64,000 nt of DNA from Hymenobacter monticola (GCF_022811645.1 NZ_CP094534.1:4526001-4590000), one strand, 5' to 3'. Counted from the first letter of the stretch, positions 41,454 to 50,418 are shown. Notes: generated by a model not told the origin, from the letters alone. Numbers and translations are program-made.

Positions 41454-41480
41454 AAAGGCGCCTCACGGAGGCACCTCTTT
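41454..41480 (-). terminator. Terminator of glnN
   Basis: An 8-bp GC stem with one mismatch (around 41457-41464 and 41468-41475) is followed on the minus strand by TTTTTT. It lies 61 nt after the glnN stop. Confidence 0.55.
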
Positions 41481-41541
41481 AAAAACCGGGGCGCGGCGAG
41501 AATTCCCACCCAACACCGGACCCGATTCCGTCCGTCAGGAA

Positions 41542-43731
41542 CTACCGGCTGAACAACAGCTCACGGTACTTCACCAGCGGCCAGTCCTCGTCGGCCACCA
41601 TCTGCTCGAGCTTGTCTACGGCGCGGCGGATGAGGTCGAATTTTGGTTTAACCTGCTCGCAGTAGGTCACGGCGATTTCGCGGCCGTCTGCGATTTTGTT
41701 GGCTTGCTTGCGTGCCTCCGTCATAGCGTCGGCATTGGTTTTAATGGTAGCTACGTGGCGCGAGATGGCCTTAATCATTTCCACGGTCACCTGGCTGTGC
41801 TCGTCGTCGAGCCCGAGCTCGCGCAGGCCGCGCACGTTGTTGATTAGCTTGGTTTGGTATTGTAACGCAGTCGGGATGATATGGTTGATAGCCAGGTCAC
41901 CCATCACGCGGCTTTCAATCTGAATTTTCTTCATGTAGTCCTCGAGCAAAATCTCGTGACGGGCATGCAATTCAACTTGCGAAAATATACCATGGCGGGC
42001 GAAAAGTTCCTCTGACTGCTCCGTCACCAGCGCGTCGAGGGCCTGGGGCGTGGTCGGAATGTTGCTCAGGCCGCGACGAGCAGCTTCTTCTTTCCATTCG
42101 TCGGAGTAGCCATTGCCCTCAAAACGAATGTCTTTTGAAGTGATGACGTAGTCGCGCAGCACTTCCACGATGGCTACTTCTTTTTTCTTGCCCTGGTCAA
42201 TCAGCGCGTCTACCGAGGCTTTGAAATCGATGAGCTGGTCGGCAACAATGGTGTTGAGCACCGTCATGGCCGAGGAGCAGTTGGCCGACGAGCCCACGGC
42301 GCGCAGTTCGAACTTGTTGCCGGTGAAGGCGAAGGGCGAGGTGCGGTTGCGGTCGGTGTTGTCGAGCAGGATGGCCGGAATCTTGTCGATGCCCAGCTTG
42401 AGGTAGATGTTGTCGCCTTTATCGAGCGGCAGCTTGGCGGTGCGCTCCAACTCGTCGAGCACCGAGTCCAGCATCGAGCCCAGGAACACCGACATGATGG
42501 CCGGCGGGGCCTCGTTGGCGCCCAGGCGGTGGTCGTTGCTGGCCGAGGCAATGCTGGCGCGCATCAGGTCGCCGTAGCGATGCACGGCCTTGATGGTGGT
42601 GATGAGGAAAGCCAGGAATTGCAGGTTCTCCTTGGGACGGCGGCCGGGGGCGAGCAGGTTCACGCCGGTGTCGGTGCTCATCGCCCAGTTGTTGTGCTTG
42701 CCGCTGCCGTTCACGCCGGCGAAGGGCTTCTCATGCAGCAGCACTTTGAAGTTGTGCCGCTCGGCCACGCGGTCCATCACGTCCATCAGCAGCTGGTTGT
42801 GGTCCACGGCCAGGTTGGCATCCTCGAAGGTGGGGGCGCACTCAAACTGGTTGGGGGCCACCTCGTTGTGGCGGGTGCGCAGCGGAATACCGAGCAGGTT
42901 GGCCTCCTCTTCAAACTCCAGCATGAAGCCGTGCACGCGGGCCGGAATCGAGCCGAAATAGTGGTCGTCGAGCTGCTGCCCTTTGGCCGGCGTGTGGCCG
43001 AATAGGGTGCGGCCGGTCATCACGAGGTCGGGGCGGGCGTCATACAAGGCCTTGTCAACCAGGAAGTACTCCTGCTCGATGCCCAGGGTGGTGTTCACGC
43101 GGCTTACGTCTTTGTCGAAGTACTGGCAAACCTCCACGGCCGCCTTTTCCAGCACACCCAGCGACTTCAGCAGCGGAGCTTTGTAATCGAGCGCCTCACC
43201 GGTGTAGGCCACGAAAATGGTGGGGATGCACAGCGTTTTGGCGCCTACGGTTTCGATGATGAAGGCGGGCGAGGTGGGGTCCCAGGCGGTGTAGCCGCGG
43301 GCCTCGAAGGTGTTGCGGATGCCGCCGTTGGGGAACGACGAGGCATCGGGCTCCTGCTGCACGAGGGCCGAGCCCTTGAAGTTTTCAATCGGTCGGCCGT
43401 CGGAGTTGAGGTCGAAGAAGGAATCGTGCTTTTCGGCGGTGGCACCGGTCAGGGGCTGGAACCAGTGGGTGTAGTGCGTGGCGCCCTTGGCCATGGCCCA
43501 GGTTTTCATGGCCGAAGCCACGGCGTCGGCCACGTTGCGCTCTACGGTAGCGCCCTGCTTGATGGCGGCCTGCAGCTTTTTGAAATAGTCGCCGGGCATG
43601 GTGGCCCGCATGGCTTCCAGGTTGAACACGTTTTGCCCGTAGCTGTCGGAGCGGCGGGCGGCAGCGGGCACCACGGTGATAGGGCGGCGCTGGTTAACGA
43701 GTTCGAGGGCTTTGAAGCGAAGGGTGGCCAT
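41542..43731 (-). CDS. glnN: Glutamine synthetase type III
   Basis: This encodes 729 residues from the ATG at 43731, the length of GSIII enzymes (about 700-730), much longer than GSI. It makes glutamine from glutamate, ammonia and ATP. The catalytic region has LGIEQEYFLVDKALYDARPD with the metal-binding Glu residues, EVAPNQFECAPTFEDANLAVDHNQL with the metal His, and the NGSGKHNNWAMST signature. The Bacteroidota-specific C-terminal part is present. Regulation in this group is unclear; no adenylylation Tyr is apparent. A TATCTTTG box lies 52 nt before the start, and the gene is divergent from the LTA-synthase-like gene. Confidence 0.95.
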   Translation of the reverse strand: MATLRFKALELVNQRRPITVVPAAARRSDSYGQNVFNLEAMRATMPGDYFKKLQAAIKQGATVERNVADAVASAMKTWAMAKGATHYTHWFQPLTGATAEKHDSFFDLNSDGRPIENFKGSALVQQEPDASSFPNGGIRNTFEARGYTAWDPTSPAFIIETVGAKTLCIPTIFVAYTGEALDYKAPLLKSLGVLEKAAVEVCQYFDKDVSRVNTTLGIEQEYFLVDKALYDARPDLVMTGRTLFGHTPAKGQQLDDHYFGSIPARVHGFMLEFEEEANLLGIPLRTRHNEVAPNQFECAPTFEDANLAVDHNQLLMDVMDRVAERHNFKVLLHEKPFAGVNGSGKHNNWAMSTDTGVNLLAPGRRPKENLQFLAFLITTIKAVHRYGDLMRASIASASNDHRLGANEAPPAIMSVFLGSMLDSVLDELERTAKLPLDKGDNIYLKLGIDKIPAILLDNTDRNRTSPFAFTGNKFELRAVGSSANCSSAMTVLNTIVADQLIDFKASVDALIDQGKKKEVAIVEVLRDYVITSKDIRFEGNGYSDEWKEEAARRGLSNIPTTPQALDALVTEQSEELFARHGIFSQVELHARHEILLEDYMKKIQIESRVMGDLAINHIIPTALQYQTKLINNVRGLRELGLDDEHSQVTVEMIKAISRHVATIKTNADAMTEARKQANKIADGREIAVTYCEQVKPKFDLIRRAVDKLEQMVADEDWPLVKYRELLFSR

Positions 43732-43783
43732 AGCGTAAAGAAACGACGGGGGCTGTTGAAAAGACGACTTATAATTTCTGGGG

Positions 43784-43791
43784 CAAAGATA
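43784..43791 (-). promoter_or_regulatory. -7 box (TATCTTTG) of glnN
   Basis: The minus strand reads TTTATCTTTGCCCC; TATCTTTG matches TAnnTTTG and lies 52 nt before the glnN start. Confidence 0.5.
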
Positions 43792-43965
43792 AAGATGCAA
43801 TTAGCTTTTGTTGCCCCCAACCCTAAAAATTTACCCCCTCTCTCGATAAAAACATCTTTTCTATTGCCTACCCCCTTTCAAACTCAAGAAAGCCCAAACC
43901 ATTTCCAAGAAAAGAACGGTCTGGCAAAGAAGGCGGGTTACATCAGCATGGCTGTGTACGAAGGT

Positions 43966-43973
43966 TATCTTTG
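43966..43973 (+). promoter_or_regulatory. -7 box (TATCTTTG) of the LTA-synthase-like gene
   Basis: TATCTTTGCCGC lies 4 nt before a GTG codon that begins the conserved protein. If active, it predicts a leaderless mRNA starting at or next to the start codon. Confidence 0.45.
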
Positions 43974-43977
43974 CCGC

Positions 43978-45840
43978 GTGAAAAACCGCTTTGCGTTTCA
44001 GCCGCGCTACTTCCTGTTTTGGCTGCTTTTTTTTGGGTTGGGCCGGGCGCTGTTCTTGAGTTATGAGCACAATGCCGCAAAGCAGCTTTCGTTCAGCACA
44101 CTGGCGGCCACGTTTGGCTATGGATTGCGGTTGGATGCTTCGGCGGCGGCTTACGTGTGCCTGCTGCCTTTTGTGTTGTTTATAGTGGGCAGCCTCGTGC
44201 CCAAGCTGCCCTTGCGGGGGCTGATTAATGCGTATTCAGCTGCGGTGGGGGCTTTGCTGGCCTTGCTCACGGTGGTTGATTTGGAATTGTACCGCACCTG
44301 GGGGTTTCGGCTCGATGACACGCCGCTGCAATACCTCAACTCGCCGGCCGAGATGACGGCCTCGGCTGGCAGCGCGCCGGTGGCGCTGCTCCTGGCGCTA
44401 TTGACCGGTTTGGGGCTGGCCAGCTGGTGGCTGTACCGGAGAGTAGTAGGACGGCTGCCGGAGTTGCCGCTGTGGTTCGGCCGCGGGCGGGCGGCGCTGG
44501 CCAGCCTGCTTTACGCGGCGCTGCTGGTGGTGCCGCTGCGGGGCGGCACGCAGCAGATTCCGGTAAACCAAAGCGACGTATACTTCTCGCGCATTGCCTT
44601 TGCTAACCATGCGGCCCTGAATGCGCCCTGGAACTTCATGAATGCGCTGGTGCGGCGAACCGAGGAACAGCCGCTGGTGCCTTTTATGGCCGATAGTACG
44701 GCCCGGCGGCTGGTGGCAGGCCTGTACCCACGGGCTGTGGGCGCCGCAGCGCCTGCCGACTCGGCCGTTTCGGTGCTCACGACAACGCGGCCGAATGTGC
44801 TGTTCATCATCCTCGAAAGCTTCACGGCTAAGCTGGTGGGCAGCGTGGGCGGCGAAAAGGGCGTGACGCCCAACCTGGACAGCCTGGCGCGCACGGGCAT
44901 CCTGTTCGATAGTATTTACGCAGCCGGCGACCGCAGCCAGAAGGGCTTGGTGTCGCTGCTGTCGGGCTATCCCAACCAGCCCACCACAAGCATCATTAAG
45001 TTTCCGCGCAAAACGGAGAACCTGCCGCACCTATGCCGCACGCTGGCCACGGCGGGCTACAGCTCGGGCTATTATTATGGGGGTGAACTGGCCTTTGCCA
45101 ACATGAAAAGCTACCTGCAAACGGCTGGCTATGAACACCTGACCGAGCGCGTCGACTTTGCCGCCGCCGACCAAAACTCGAAATGGGGCGCGCACGACGG
45201 CGTGCTGTTCAACCGCGTGCTGAGCGACCTGGCCCGGCAACGGCAACCGTTTTTCGTGACGGCCTTCACCCTGAGCAGCCACGAGCCGTTTGACGTACCG
45301 ATGAAAACCCGGTTTCCAGGCCAGACCGAGGAGGACTTGTTTCGCAACTCGGTTTTCTACACCGATTATGCTTTGGGAGAATTTCTCCAAAAAGCCCGGC
45401 AGCAGCCGTGGTACGCCAATACGCTGCTGGTGCTCGCGGCCGACCATGGCCACATCTTGCCCGGCAATTCATCTAACCAGAGTCCACAGAAGTTTCACAT
45501 CCCGCTGCTGCTGGCCGGCGGCGCCATCCGGCCCGAGAACCGGGGCCGCGTGGTGAGCACCATTGGCTCGCAAACCGACGTGGCCGCCACGCTGCTGCAT
45601 CAATTGCACCTGCCCGCCGCTAATTATGTGTGGAGTCGCGATTTGCTGACGCCGCGGGCCACGCCCTTCGCTTTCTACACCTTCAACAACGGGTTCGGGG
45701 TGGTGTCGCCGTCCGGAATTGCAACCTATGACAACGTGAGCCGGCATACTTGGGAGCGCGACGCTGCCGTGCCCGATGCCCAGGTGCGCCTCGGCCAGGC
45801 GCTGGAGCAGGTTTCATTGGAAGACTTTGCTCGTCGTTAG
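43978..45840 (+). CDS. LTA synthase family (sulfatase-like) membrane protein
   Basis: This encodes 620 residues from the GTG at 43978; an ATG at 43948 in frame would add ten residues upstream of the -7 box. Five membrane helices fill the first ~200 residues (FLFWLLFFGLGRALFL, YVCLLPFVLFIVGSL and others). The extracytoplasmic alkaline-phosphatase-like domain follows: NVLFIILESFTAKLVGS with the metal Glu, TPNLDSLARTGILFD, a catalytic nucleophile position near residue 319 that reads GDRSQKGL, HEPFDVP and AADHGHILPG. In many family members the nucleophile is Thr; here Ser appears. It probably transfers a phosphoglycerol or phosphoethanolamine group to envelope glycans or lipids. Confidence 0.85.
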   Translation: MKNRFAFQPRYFLFWLLFFGLGRALFLSYEHNAAKQLSFSTLAATFGYGLRLDASAAAYVCLLPFVLFIVGSLVPKLPLRGLINAYSAAVGALLALLTVVDLELYRTWGFRLDDTPLQYLNSPAEMTASAGSAPVALLLALLTGLGLASWWLYRRVVGRLPELPLWFGRGRAALASLLYAALLVVPLRGGTQQIPVNQSDVYFSRIAFANHAALNAPWNFMNALVRRTEEQPLVPFMADSTARRLVAGLYPRAVGAAAPADSAVSVLTTTRPNVLFIILESFTAKLVGSVGGEKGVTPNLDSLARTGILFDSIYAAGDRSQKGLVSLLSGYPNQPTTSIIKFPRKTENLPHLCRTLATAGYSSGYYYGGELAFANMKSYLQTAGYEHLTERVDFAAADQNSKWGAHDGVLFNRVLSDLARQRQPFFVTAFTLSSHEPFDVPMKTRFPGQTEEDLFRNSVFYTDYALGEFLQKARQQPWYANTLLVLAADHGHILPGNSSNQSPQKFHIPLLLAGGAIRPENRGRVVSTIGSQTDVAATLLHQLHLPAANYVWSRDLLTPRATPFAFYTFNNGFGVVSPSGIATYDNVSRHTWERDAAVPDAQVRLGQALEQVSLEDFARR

Positions 45841-45875
45841 GCCGGGCCGCTGCGGCGCGTTTTGGCCCCCGGCCG

Positions 45876-45883
45876 TACCTTTG
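45876..45883 (+). promoter_or_regulatory. -7 box (TACCTTTG) of mtaB
   Basis: TACCTTTGCGCCC ends 8 nt before the ATG at 45892, so the transcript would begin at about the start codon. Confidence 0.5.
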
Positions 45884-45891
45884 CGCCCGCT

Positions 45892-47226
45892 ATGCCTACC
45901 CCCCAATCCGTCGCCTTTTATACCCTCGGCTGCAAGCTGAACTTTTCCGAAACCTCGGCCATTGGCCGGCAGTTTGAGGATAAGGGCTTTGCCAAAGTCG
46001 CTTTCGAAGCCGGCGCCGACCTGTACGTTATCAATACCTGCTCCGTGACCGACCACGCCGACCGCAAGTGCCGGAAGGTGGTGCAGCAGGCCCTCAAGCA
46101 CAACCCCGAGGCCTTTGTGGCCATCGTAGGCTGCTACGCCCAGCTCAAGCCGCAGGAAATCGCCAGCATTCTGGGCGTGAGCGCCGTGCTGGGGGCCGCC
46201 GAGAAATTTCAGTTGGTTGATATTCTGGTTGATTTCAAGAAGCCGGCCGCCGGGCAGCCGGGCGCGGTGCACGCCTCCCCTATCTCGGAAGCTACCGAGT
46301 TTGTGGCCGCGCACTCGTTTGGCGACCGCACCCGCACCTTCCTCAAGGTGCAGGACGGCTGCGACTACTCCTGCTCGTTCTGCACCATTCCGTTGGCGCG
46401 AGGCGGCAGCCGCTCGGGCAGCGTGGCCAGCGTGGTGGAGCGCGTGGAGAAGCTGGCCGAAACCGGCGTGAAGGAGATTGTGCTCACCGGCGTAAATCTG
46501 GGCGACTTTGGCTTGCAGGGCCCCGAGCGGGAGCGCCGCGAAGACTTCACCCAACTGGTGAAAGCGCTGGATGGGGTGAGCGGCATCCGCCGCTTCCGCA
46601 TCAGCAGCTGCGAGCCCAACTTGCTGACGGATGATATTCTGACCACCGTGGCCGCCTCCGAGCGGTTCATGCCGCACTTTCACATTCCGCTGCAAAGCGG
46701 CTCCGACAAGATTCTCGGCCTCATGCGCCGCCGCTACCGCCGGGCGCTCTACGCCCAGCGCGTGGCCCGCATCAAGGAACTGATGCCGCACGCCTGCATT
46801 GGGGTAGATGTGATTGTGGGCTTCCCGGGCGAAACCGACGCCGATTTTCTGGACACCTACAACTTCCTGAACGAGTTGCCCATTAGCTACCTGCACGTAT
46901 TCCCCTACTCGGAGCGCCCCGATACGCTGGCGCCCAGCCTGCCCGGCCGGGTGCAAGACCGCGTGCGCCACGAGCGCACCACGCAGCTGCGCAGCCTTTC
47001 GGAAAAGAAGAAGCGCTACTTCTACGAGCAGCACCTGGGCCTGGAAACCGACGTGCTGTTTGAAGACGACGTGACCGATGGCCGCATGGAAGGCTTCACG
47101 CCCAACTACATCCGCGTGGCGGCCAAGTACGACCCGCTGCTGGTAGGCGAAATGAAAACCCTGCGCCTCTCGGCCGTGAATGCACAGGGTTTGATGGAAG
47201 CAGAGGAAGTGGGCATTCTTGTTTAA
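45892..47226 (+). CDS. mtaB: tRNA (N6-threonylcarbamoyladenosine(37)-C2)-methylthiotransferase
   Basis: This encodes 444 residues from the ATG at 45892, where the family start TLGCKLNFSETSAI follows closely. The N-terminal MTTase domain holds the auxiliary cluster Cys14, Cys50 and Cys81. The radical SAM domain has CDYSCSFC (Cys157, Cys161, Cys164), and the C-terminal TRAM-like domain closes it. It adds a methylthio group to t6A37 of tRNAs reading ANN codons. The subfamily (MtaB rather than MiaB or RimO) is judged from GCKLNFSET. miaE at 59327 acts on another modified base at the same tRNA position, but the genes are not linked. Confidence 0.9.
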   Translation: MPTPQSVAFYTLGCKLNFSETSAIGRQFEDKGFAKVAFEAGADLYVINTCSVTDHADRKCRKVVQQALKHNPEAFVAIVGCYAQLKPQEIASILGVSAVLGAAEKFQLVDILVDFKKPAAGQPGAVHASPISEATEFVAAHSFGDRTRTFLKVQDGCDYSCSFCTIPLARGGSRSGSVASVVERVEKLAETGVKEIVLTGVNLGDFGLQGPERERREDFTQLVKALDGVSGIRRFRISSCEPNLLTDDILTTVAASERFMPHFHIPLQSGSDKILGLMRRRYRRALYAQRVARIKELMPHACIGVDVIVGFPGETDADFLDTYNFLNELPISYLHVFPYSERPDTLAPSLPGRVQDRVRHERTTQLRSLSEKKKRYFYEQHLGLETDVLFEDDVTDGRMEGFTPNYIRVAAKYDPLLVGEMKTLRLSAVNAQGLMEAEEVGILV

Positions 47227-47230
47227 ACCA

Positions 47231-47402
47231 CGGATTAGTCGGATTTTTTGGATTAATCGGATTTCGTGGACTGCTTTACGCGGCTTACAATGCGAAAAAA
47301 GGCCACTCTGTGAGTGGCCTTTTTCCATTTGAAAGTTTTCAACCGGTTTTAGTTGAGCCGTCTACAAAATCTGATTAATCCAAAATTCCGACGACGAATC
47401 CG
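47231..47402. repeat. Imperfect intergenic inverted doublet, family F
   Basis: A unit at 47231-47270 contains two copies of GGATTARTCGGATTT. An imperfect inverted copy at 47360-47402 reads the same pattern on the other strand with several changes. The terminator at 47295-47324 lies between them. The unit lies 4 nt from the end of the XRE gene. Confidence 0.6.
47295..47324. terminator. Bidirectional terminator between mtaB and the XRE gene
   Basis: A 13-bp stem with flanking A and T runs (47295-47307 with 47312-47324) and a short loop lies between two convergent genes. Confidence 0.85.
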
Positions 47403-47406
47403 CCGT

Positions 47407-48246
47407 TCAGACCATTGCCTGCCGGGCCATGGCCAGCATCTCGCGCAGCATCTGCTGCTGTTCCAGCAAATGCTGGTTGCGCAGCTCGGCCATAGCTAAC
47501 TGGTGCTGCATGTGCTGGGCATGGAGTGCAGCCGAGATGTAAGCTTCAGGATTCGGGGTAGCTGCTGGCGCAGCTGCGGCGTTGGCCACGGGGGCCACAA
47601 CAGGTGACGCCGCTACGGCCGCCGCCGGAGCAGGTGCGGGTGCAGGTTCAGGTGCGGCGACTGGCGCTGTTGCTGCCTCAAAGGGTGCAACGGTACTTTG
47701 CGCTGCCGTTGCTGGAGCGGCTTGGTGTGCTGGAGAAGCAGGCGCTTCAGCAGCATTGGGAAATGCAGTCGCTTGTGGCGCGGGTGCATGTCCGTTTAGT
47801 GCTGGCGCGGCAGAACGGGCAGGTTGCTGAGCCGCCGCCGCCAAAGCAATCATGGCGGTAATTTCTTCCGGCTGCAATTGCGTAGCCGCCACCCCGGCGC
47901 TGGCGCGGCGGGGGCTTCGAACCTCAATGTCCGAAAGGTCAATGGGCTCTAAGGGCGGCTCGGGCGCTACGAATGCAACGCGGGGTGCCGGTTTGGCGAT
48001 GGGCTCGCCGCCCACCAGCATGGGTCCGCGGCCCAGCAACAGCCAGTCTCTTGAAACATTTGGGTAGACCTCGAACACCTTGCACAGCAGGTCGTAGCCG
48101 GGCTTGTTGCGGCCGTCGATGAGGTGCTGCACCACGCTGGCGGTTTTGCCCAGCGAGATGGCAAAGCTGTTTTTTGTCAGCCCAAACTGCTGGATGAGTT
48201 GGGCAAAACGCCGGTCAATGGTTTCAGAAGCGGGAATGGCCACCAT
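47407..48246 (-). CDS. XRE-family helix-turn-helix regulator with an Ala/Pro-rich linker
   Basis: This encodes 279 residues. The N-terminal ~70 residues form a Cro/CI-like helix-turn-helix: IDRRFAQLIQQFGLTKNSFA, then GKTASVVQHLIDGRNKPGY and a family end YPNVSRDWLLLGRGPM. About 130 residues of Ala/Pro/Val low complexity follow, then a C-terminal Gln/Met-rich helix (HAQHMQHQLAMAELRNQHLL) that could be a coiled coil for oligomerisation. There is no protease or ligand domain. The 27 nt before the start hold near-palindromic ATTTGCGCAAAT sequences overlapping its own -7 box, as expected for an autoregulated repressor. Confidence 0.78.
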   Translation of the reverse strand: MVAIPASETIDRRFAQLIQQFGLTKNSFAISLGKTASVVQHLIDGRNKPGYDLLCKVFEVYPNVSRDWLLLGRGPMLVGGEPIAKPAPRVAFVAPEPPLEPIDLSDIEVRSPRRASAGVAATQLQPEEITAMIALAAAAQQPARSAAPALNGHAPAPQATAFPNAAEAPASPAHQAAPATAAQSTVAPFEAATAPVAAPEPAPAPAPAAAVAASPVVAPVANAAAAPAATPNPEAYISAALHAQHMQHQLAMAELRNQHLLEQQQMLREMLAMARQAMV

Positions 48247-48248
48247 GC

Positions 48249-48276
48249 TTGCACAAATGAGATTTGCGCAAATGTA
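48249..48276 (-). promoter_or_regulatory. Promoter and probable autoregulatory operator of the XRE gene
   Basis: A 12-bp palindrome, ATTTGCGCAAAT (48262-48273), overlaps a minus-strand -7 box TACATTTG (48269-48276). A wider inverted repeat with one mismatch pairs TTGCACAAAT (48249-48258) with ATTTGCGCAA (48262-48271). The whole block ends 2 nt before the ATG, so a bound repressor would block both transcription and the start codon. Confidence 0.55.
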
Positions 48277-48291
48277 TAAAAGCCTGCGTTG

Positions 48292-49170
48292 CTACTTGCT
48301 TTTAGGCTTTTTCACGGCAGCGGCTTTGGCTAAAGGCACCAAAGGCTGAAGCAACGGTTTCACGTGCAGCCGGGTGTACGGAAACCGGTAAGTGTTGTCA
48401 GGTTGAGGTGCCTGGCTCAGGCGATGAAACCCTGCATTGTGAAACAGCAGCAGGGCCGCAGACGTCAGGGCAAAAGTTTCCACATCCGGGTCAGCGGCGG
48501 TGAGTGCCAGCACTGCGGCCGAGGTATCACCCACGAACCAGCGCACCCGCCGGGCATTCCAATCCCAGTGAAACACTTCTGTCATTTCGGCTATCGTGGC
48601 CGAGTCGGTACGCGCTTCCGCCGCGATAGCCAATGCCTCGGCGTAGCGGCGGTTGATGGCTCCCTGCATTCGACGCACGAGTTGCGGGGCGGGGTCGGCT
48701 ACCACATCGGCCAGCGCCAGCCGGTGGCCCGTGCGCAGGTCGAAGGTAAAAAACTGCGTGTCAAACGTGTGATGGGCCCCGGTGTATTGCCTGGTCAGAC
48801 TCAACGAAAGCAGCCCTGCCCGGTTGAGCAGCACGCTATACCAACTGCCGGTAAGGCCGCCACCCGCCGCCGCCCACGTTCGAGTATCGGCATCGTAACA
48901 GCATTTCCGCGCCGCCAAGTAAAGTTGCCGCTGCGGCGTAGCCTTGGCATTCACCTCTTCTTCCCCCAACACGCCTCGCAGTAACTGCCGGTTGATAAGC
49001 CGGGCCACGGCCGCATCCTGTAGCCGCACCTGCGGCACCTGAAAGCGGCCTGCTTCGCCGGGAGCCGGTACCCGGTATATCTCGGCCTGGCCGACGGCCT
49101 GCGCCCTAGCCTCACGCCACGGCCCGCTAGCCAGTATGCACCAGAACGCAAGCTGTTTCACCCTTTTCAT
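48292..49170 (-). CDS. Secreted DUF3298-like protein
   Basis: This encodes 292 residues. A signal peptide (about 1-23, WREARAQA) is followed by a segment with RLINRQLLRGVLGEEE and a C-terminal part with the pattern GAHHTFDTQFFTFDLRTG and then HRLALADVVAD. That pattern is typical of DUF3298 as in RsiV and related lysozyme-binding or envelope proteins. A KKPKSK tail ends it. The function is unknown. Its stop lies 45 nt before the XRE gene start, and the operator for that gene falls in the gap. A permease gene lies 9 nt upstream on the same strand. Confidence 0.65.
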   Translation of the reverse strand: MKRVKQLAFWCILASGPWREARAQAVGQAEIYRVPAPGEAGRFQVPQVRLQDAAVARLINRQLLRGVLGEEEVNAKATPQRQLYLAARKCCYDADTRTWAAAGGGLTGSWYSVLLNRAGLLSLSLTRQYTGAHHTFDTQFFTFDLRTGHRLALADVVADPAPQLVRRMQGAINRRYAEALAIAAEARTDSATIAEMTEVFHWDWNARRVRWFVGDTSAAVLALTAADPDVETFALTSAALLLFHNAGFHRLSQAPQPDNTYRFPYTRLHVKPLLQPLVPLAKAAAVKKPKSK

Positions 49171-49179
49171 CTGCGGTTC

Positions 49180-50418
49180 TTACTCGTAGCGCAACGAATC
49201 AATCGGGTCCAGGGCCGCCGCCTTGCTGGCAGGATAGTAGCCCGACGACAGCCCCACGCCCACGCAGATGAGCAGGCCCAGCATCATCCAGCCCCAGGGC
49301 ACATAGAAGGACTCTGAGCCGATGAGCTTGGCCACGCCGTTGCCGCCCAGCACACCCAGCACGATGCCCAGCGTGCCGCCCAGCAGGCAAATGACAATGG
49401 CTTCGATGAGAAACTGCTGCCGGATTTGCAGCGCTGTGGCGCCCAGTGCCTTGCGAATCCCAATTTCGCGGGTGCGCTCCGTCACGGATACCAGCATGAT
49501 GTTCATGAGGGCAATGCTGGCGCCCAGCAGCGTGATGAAGGCCATGACGCTGCCGCCGGCCTTCACCTTGCCCGAAATAGAGTCGAGGTCGGCGGCCAAC
49601 GACTCGCTGCTTTCCACCGTGAAGCTGTCTTCCTGGCCCAGGCGGTCGTGGCGCACGGCGCGCATCTTGCCCGTGGCCTGGCCCATGAGAAAGGCCAGCG
49701 TGCCGGGCTTGTCGGTGGCGGTTTTGATGTCGTAGGTGAGGGCGCGCTGGCGGGGCATCTGATTGCCGGTTTCGAGGGGCAGCAGGGCCAGGCGGTCGGC
49801 CCCGCCGCCGCCCATGCCGCTGCCGCTTTTCTCCAGCAGGCCCACTATCAGGAAGCGTCGGCCCAGGGCCGACACGTACTGGCCGACGGGGCTTTGCTTG
49901 GGAAACAGCTTCTGCTTGATTTCGTCGCCCACTATCAGCACGTTGGCGCCGCTGCTGAGCTCGGTTTGGGAGAAGATGCGGCCTTCGCTGAGGTTGTAGC
50001 CTTGGATTTTGAGGTAATTCTCGTCGCCGGCAATCACCTGCATGTTGGGGTTGGTTTTGATGCCGTTGGCTTTCATTTCGGCCGCGCCCGAGATGAAGGC
50101 CGACACGCCCACCTGGGCGTCGTCGCCCATGGCTTTTTTGTAGAGCTTGGCTTGCAGGTAATCGATGGGCGGGTATTGCTTGCCCTTCACGCCGCCGCGC
50201 TGGAAGCGGTTGGTGTAGCCCTTGGCGTGCAGCTCAAAGGAGTTGGCCCCCAGGCTGGCGAAGGTTTCCGACAGCGCGTTTTTCATAGCGTCGATGCTGG
50301 TGAGAATGCCCACCAGCGCAAACAGCCCGATGCTCAGAATCAGGGCCGTGAGGACGGTGCGCAGCAGGTTGGCGCGAATGGAGCGAAAGGCTTCGCGGAC
50401 GTTTTCAAAAGGGCTCAT
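49180..50418 (-). CDS. MacB-like ABC transporter permease
   Basis: This encodes 412 residues. One N-terminal membrane helix (about 20-42) is followed by a periplasmic MacB_PCD domain of about 230 residues. Three C-terminal membrane helices carry the FtsX domain signature (ASIALMNIMLVSVTERTREI, then GIRKALGATALQI). Such permeases are mechanotransmission subunits, moving substrates from the periplasm across the outer membrane or acting on lipoproteins. No ATPase or membrane-fusion gene is adjacent, so the partner must lie elsewhere. It reads into the DUF3298-like gene with only 9 nt between them, so the two are probably cotranscribed. Confidence 0.85.
   Translation of the reverse strand: MSPFENVREAFRSIRANLLRTVLTALILSIGLFALVGILTSIDAMKNALSETFASLGANSFELHAKGYTNRFQRGGVKGKQYPPIDYLQAKLYKKAMGDDAQVGVSAFISGAAEMKANGIKTNPNMQVIAGDENYLKIQGYNLSEGRIFSQTELSSGANVLIVGDEIKQKLFPKQSPVGQYVSALGRRFLIVGLLEKSGSGMGGGGADRLALLPLETGNQMPRQRALTYDIKTATDKPGTLAFLMGQATGKMRAVRHDRLGQEDSFTVESSESLAADLDSISGKVKAGGSVMAFITLLGASIALMNIMLVSVTERTREIGIRKALGATALQIRQQFLIEAIVICLLGGTLGIVLGVLGGNGVAKLIGSESFYVPWGWMMLGLLICVGVGLSSGYYPASKAAALDPIDSLRYE

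Noticed and set aside
43426..43977. Extension of the LTA-synthase-like gene to an ATG at 43426
   Set aside because: The extra residues are antisense to glnN and cross both divergent promoters. The conserved N-terminus begins at about 43978.
6267..47402. CRISPR arrays
   Set aside because: The repeats seen are single inverted doublets with different families at each site, not regularly spaced direct repeats, and no cas genes are visible.
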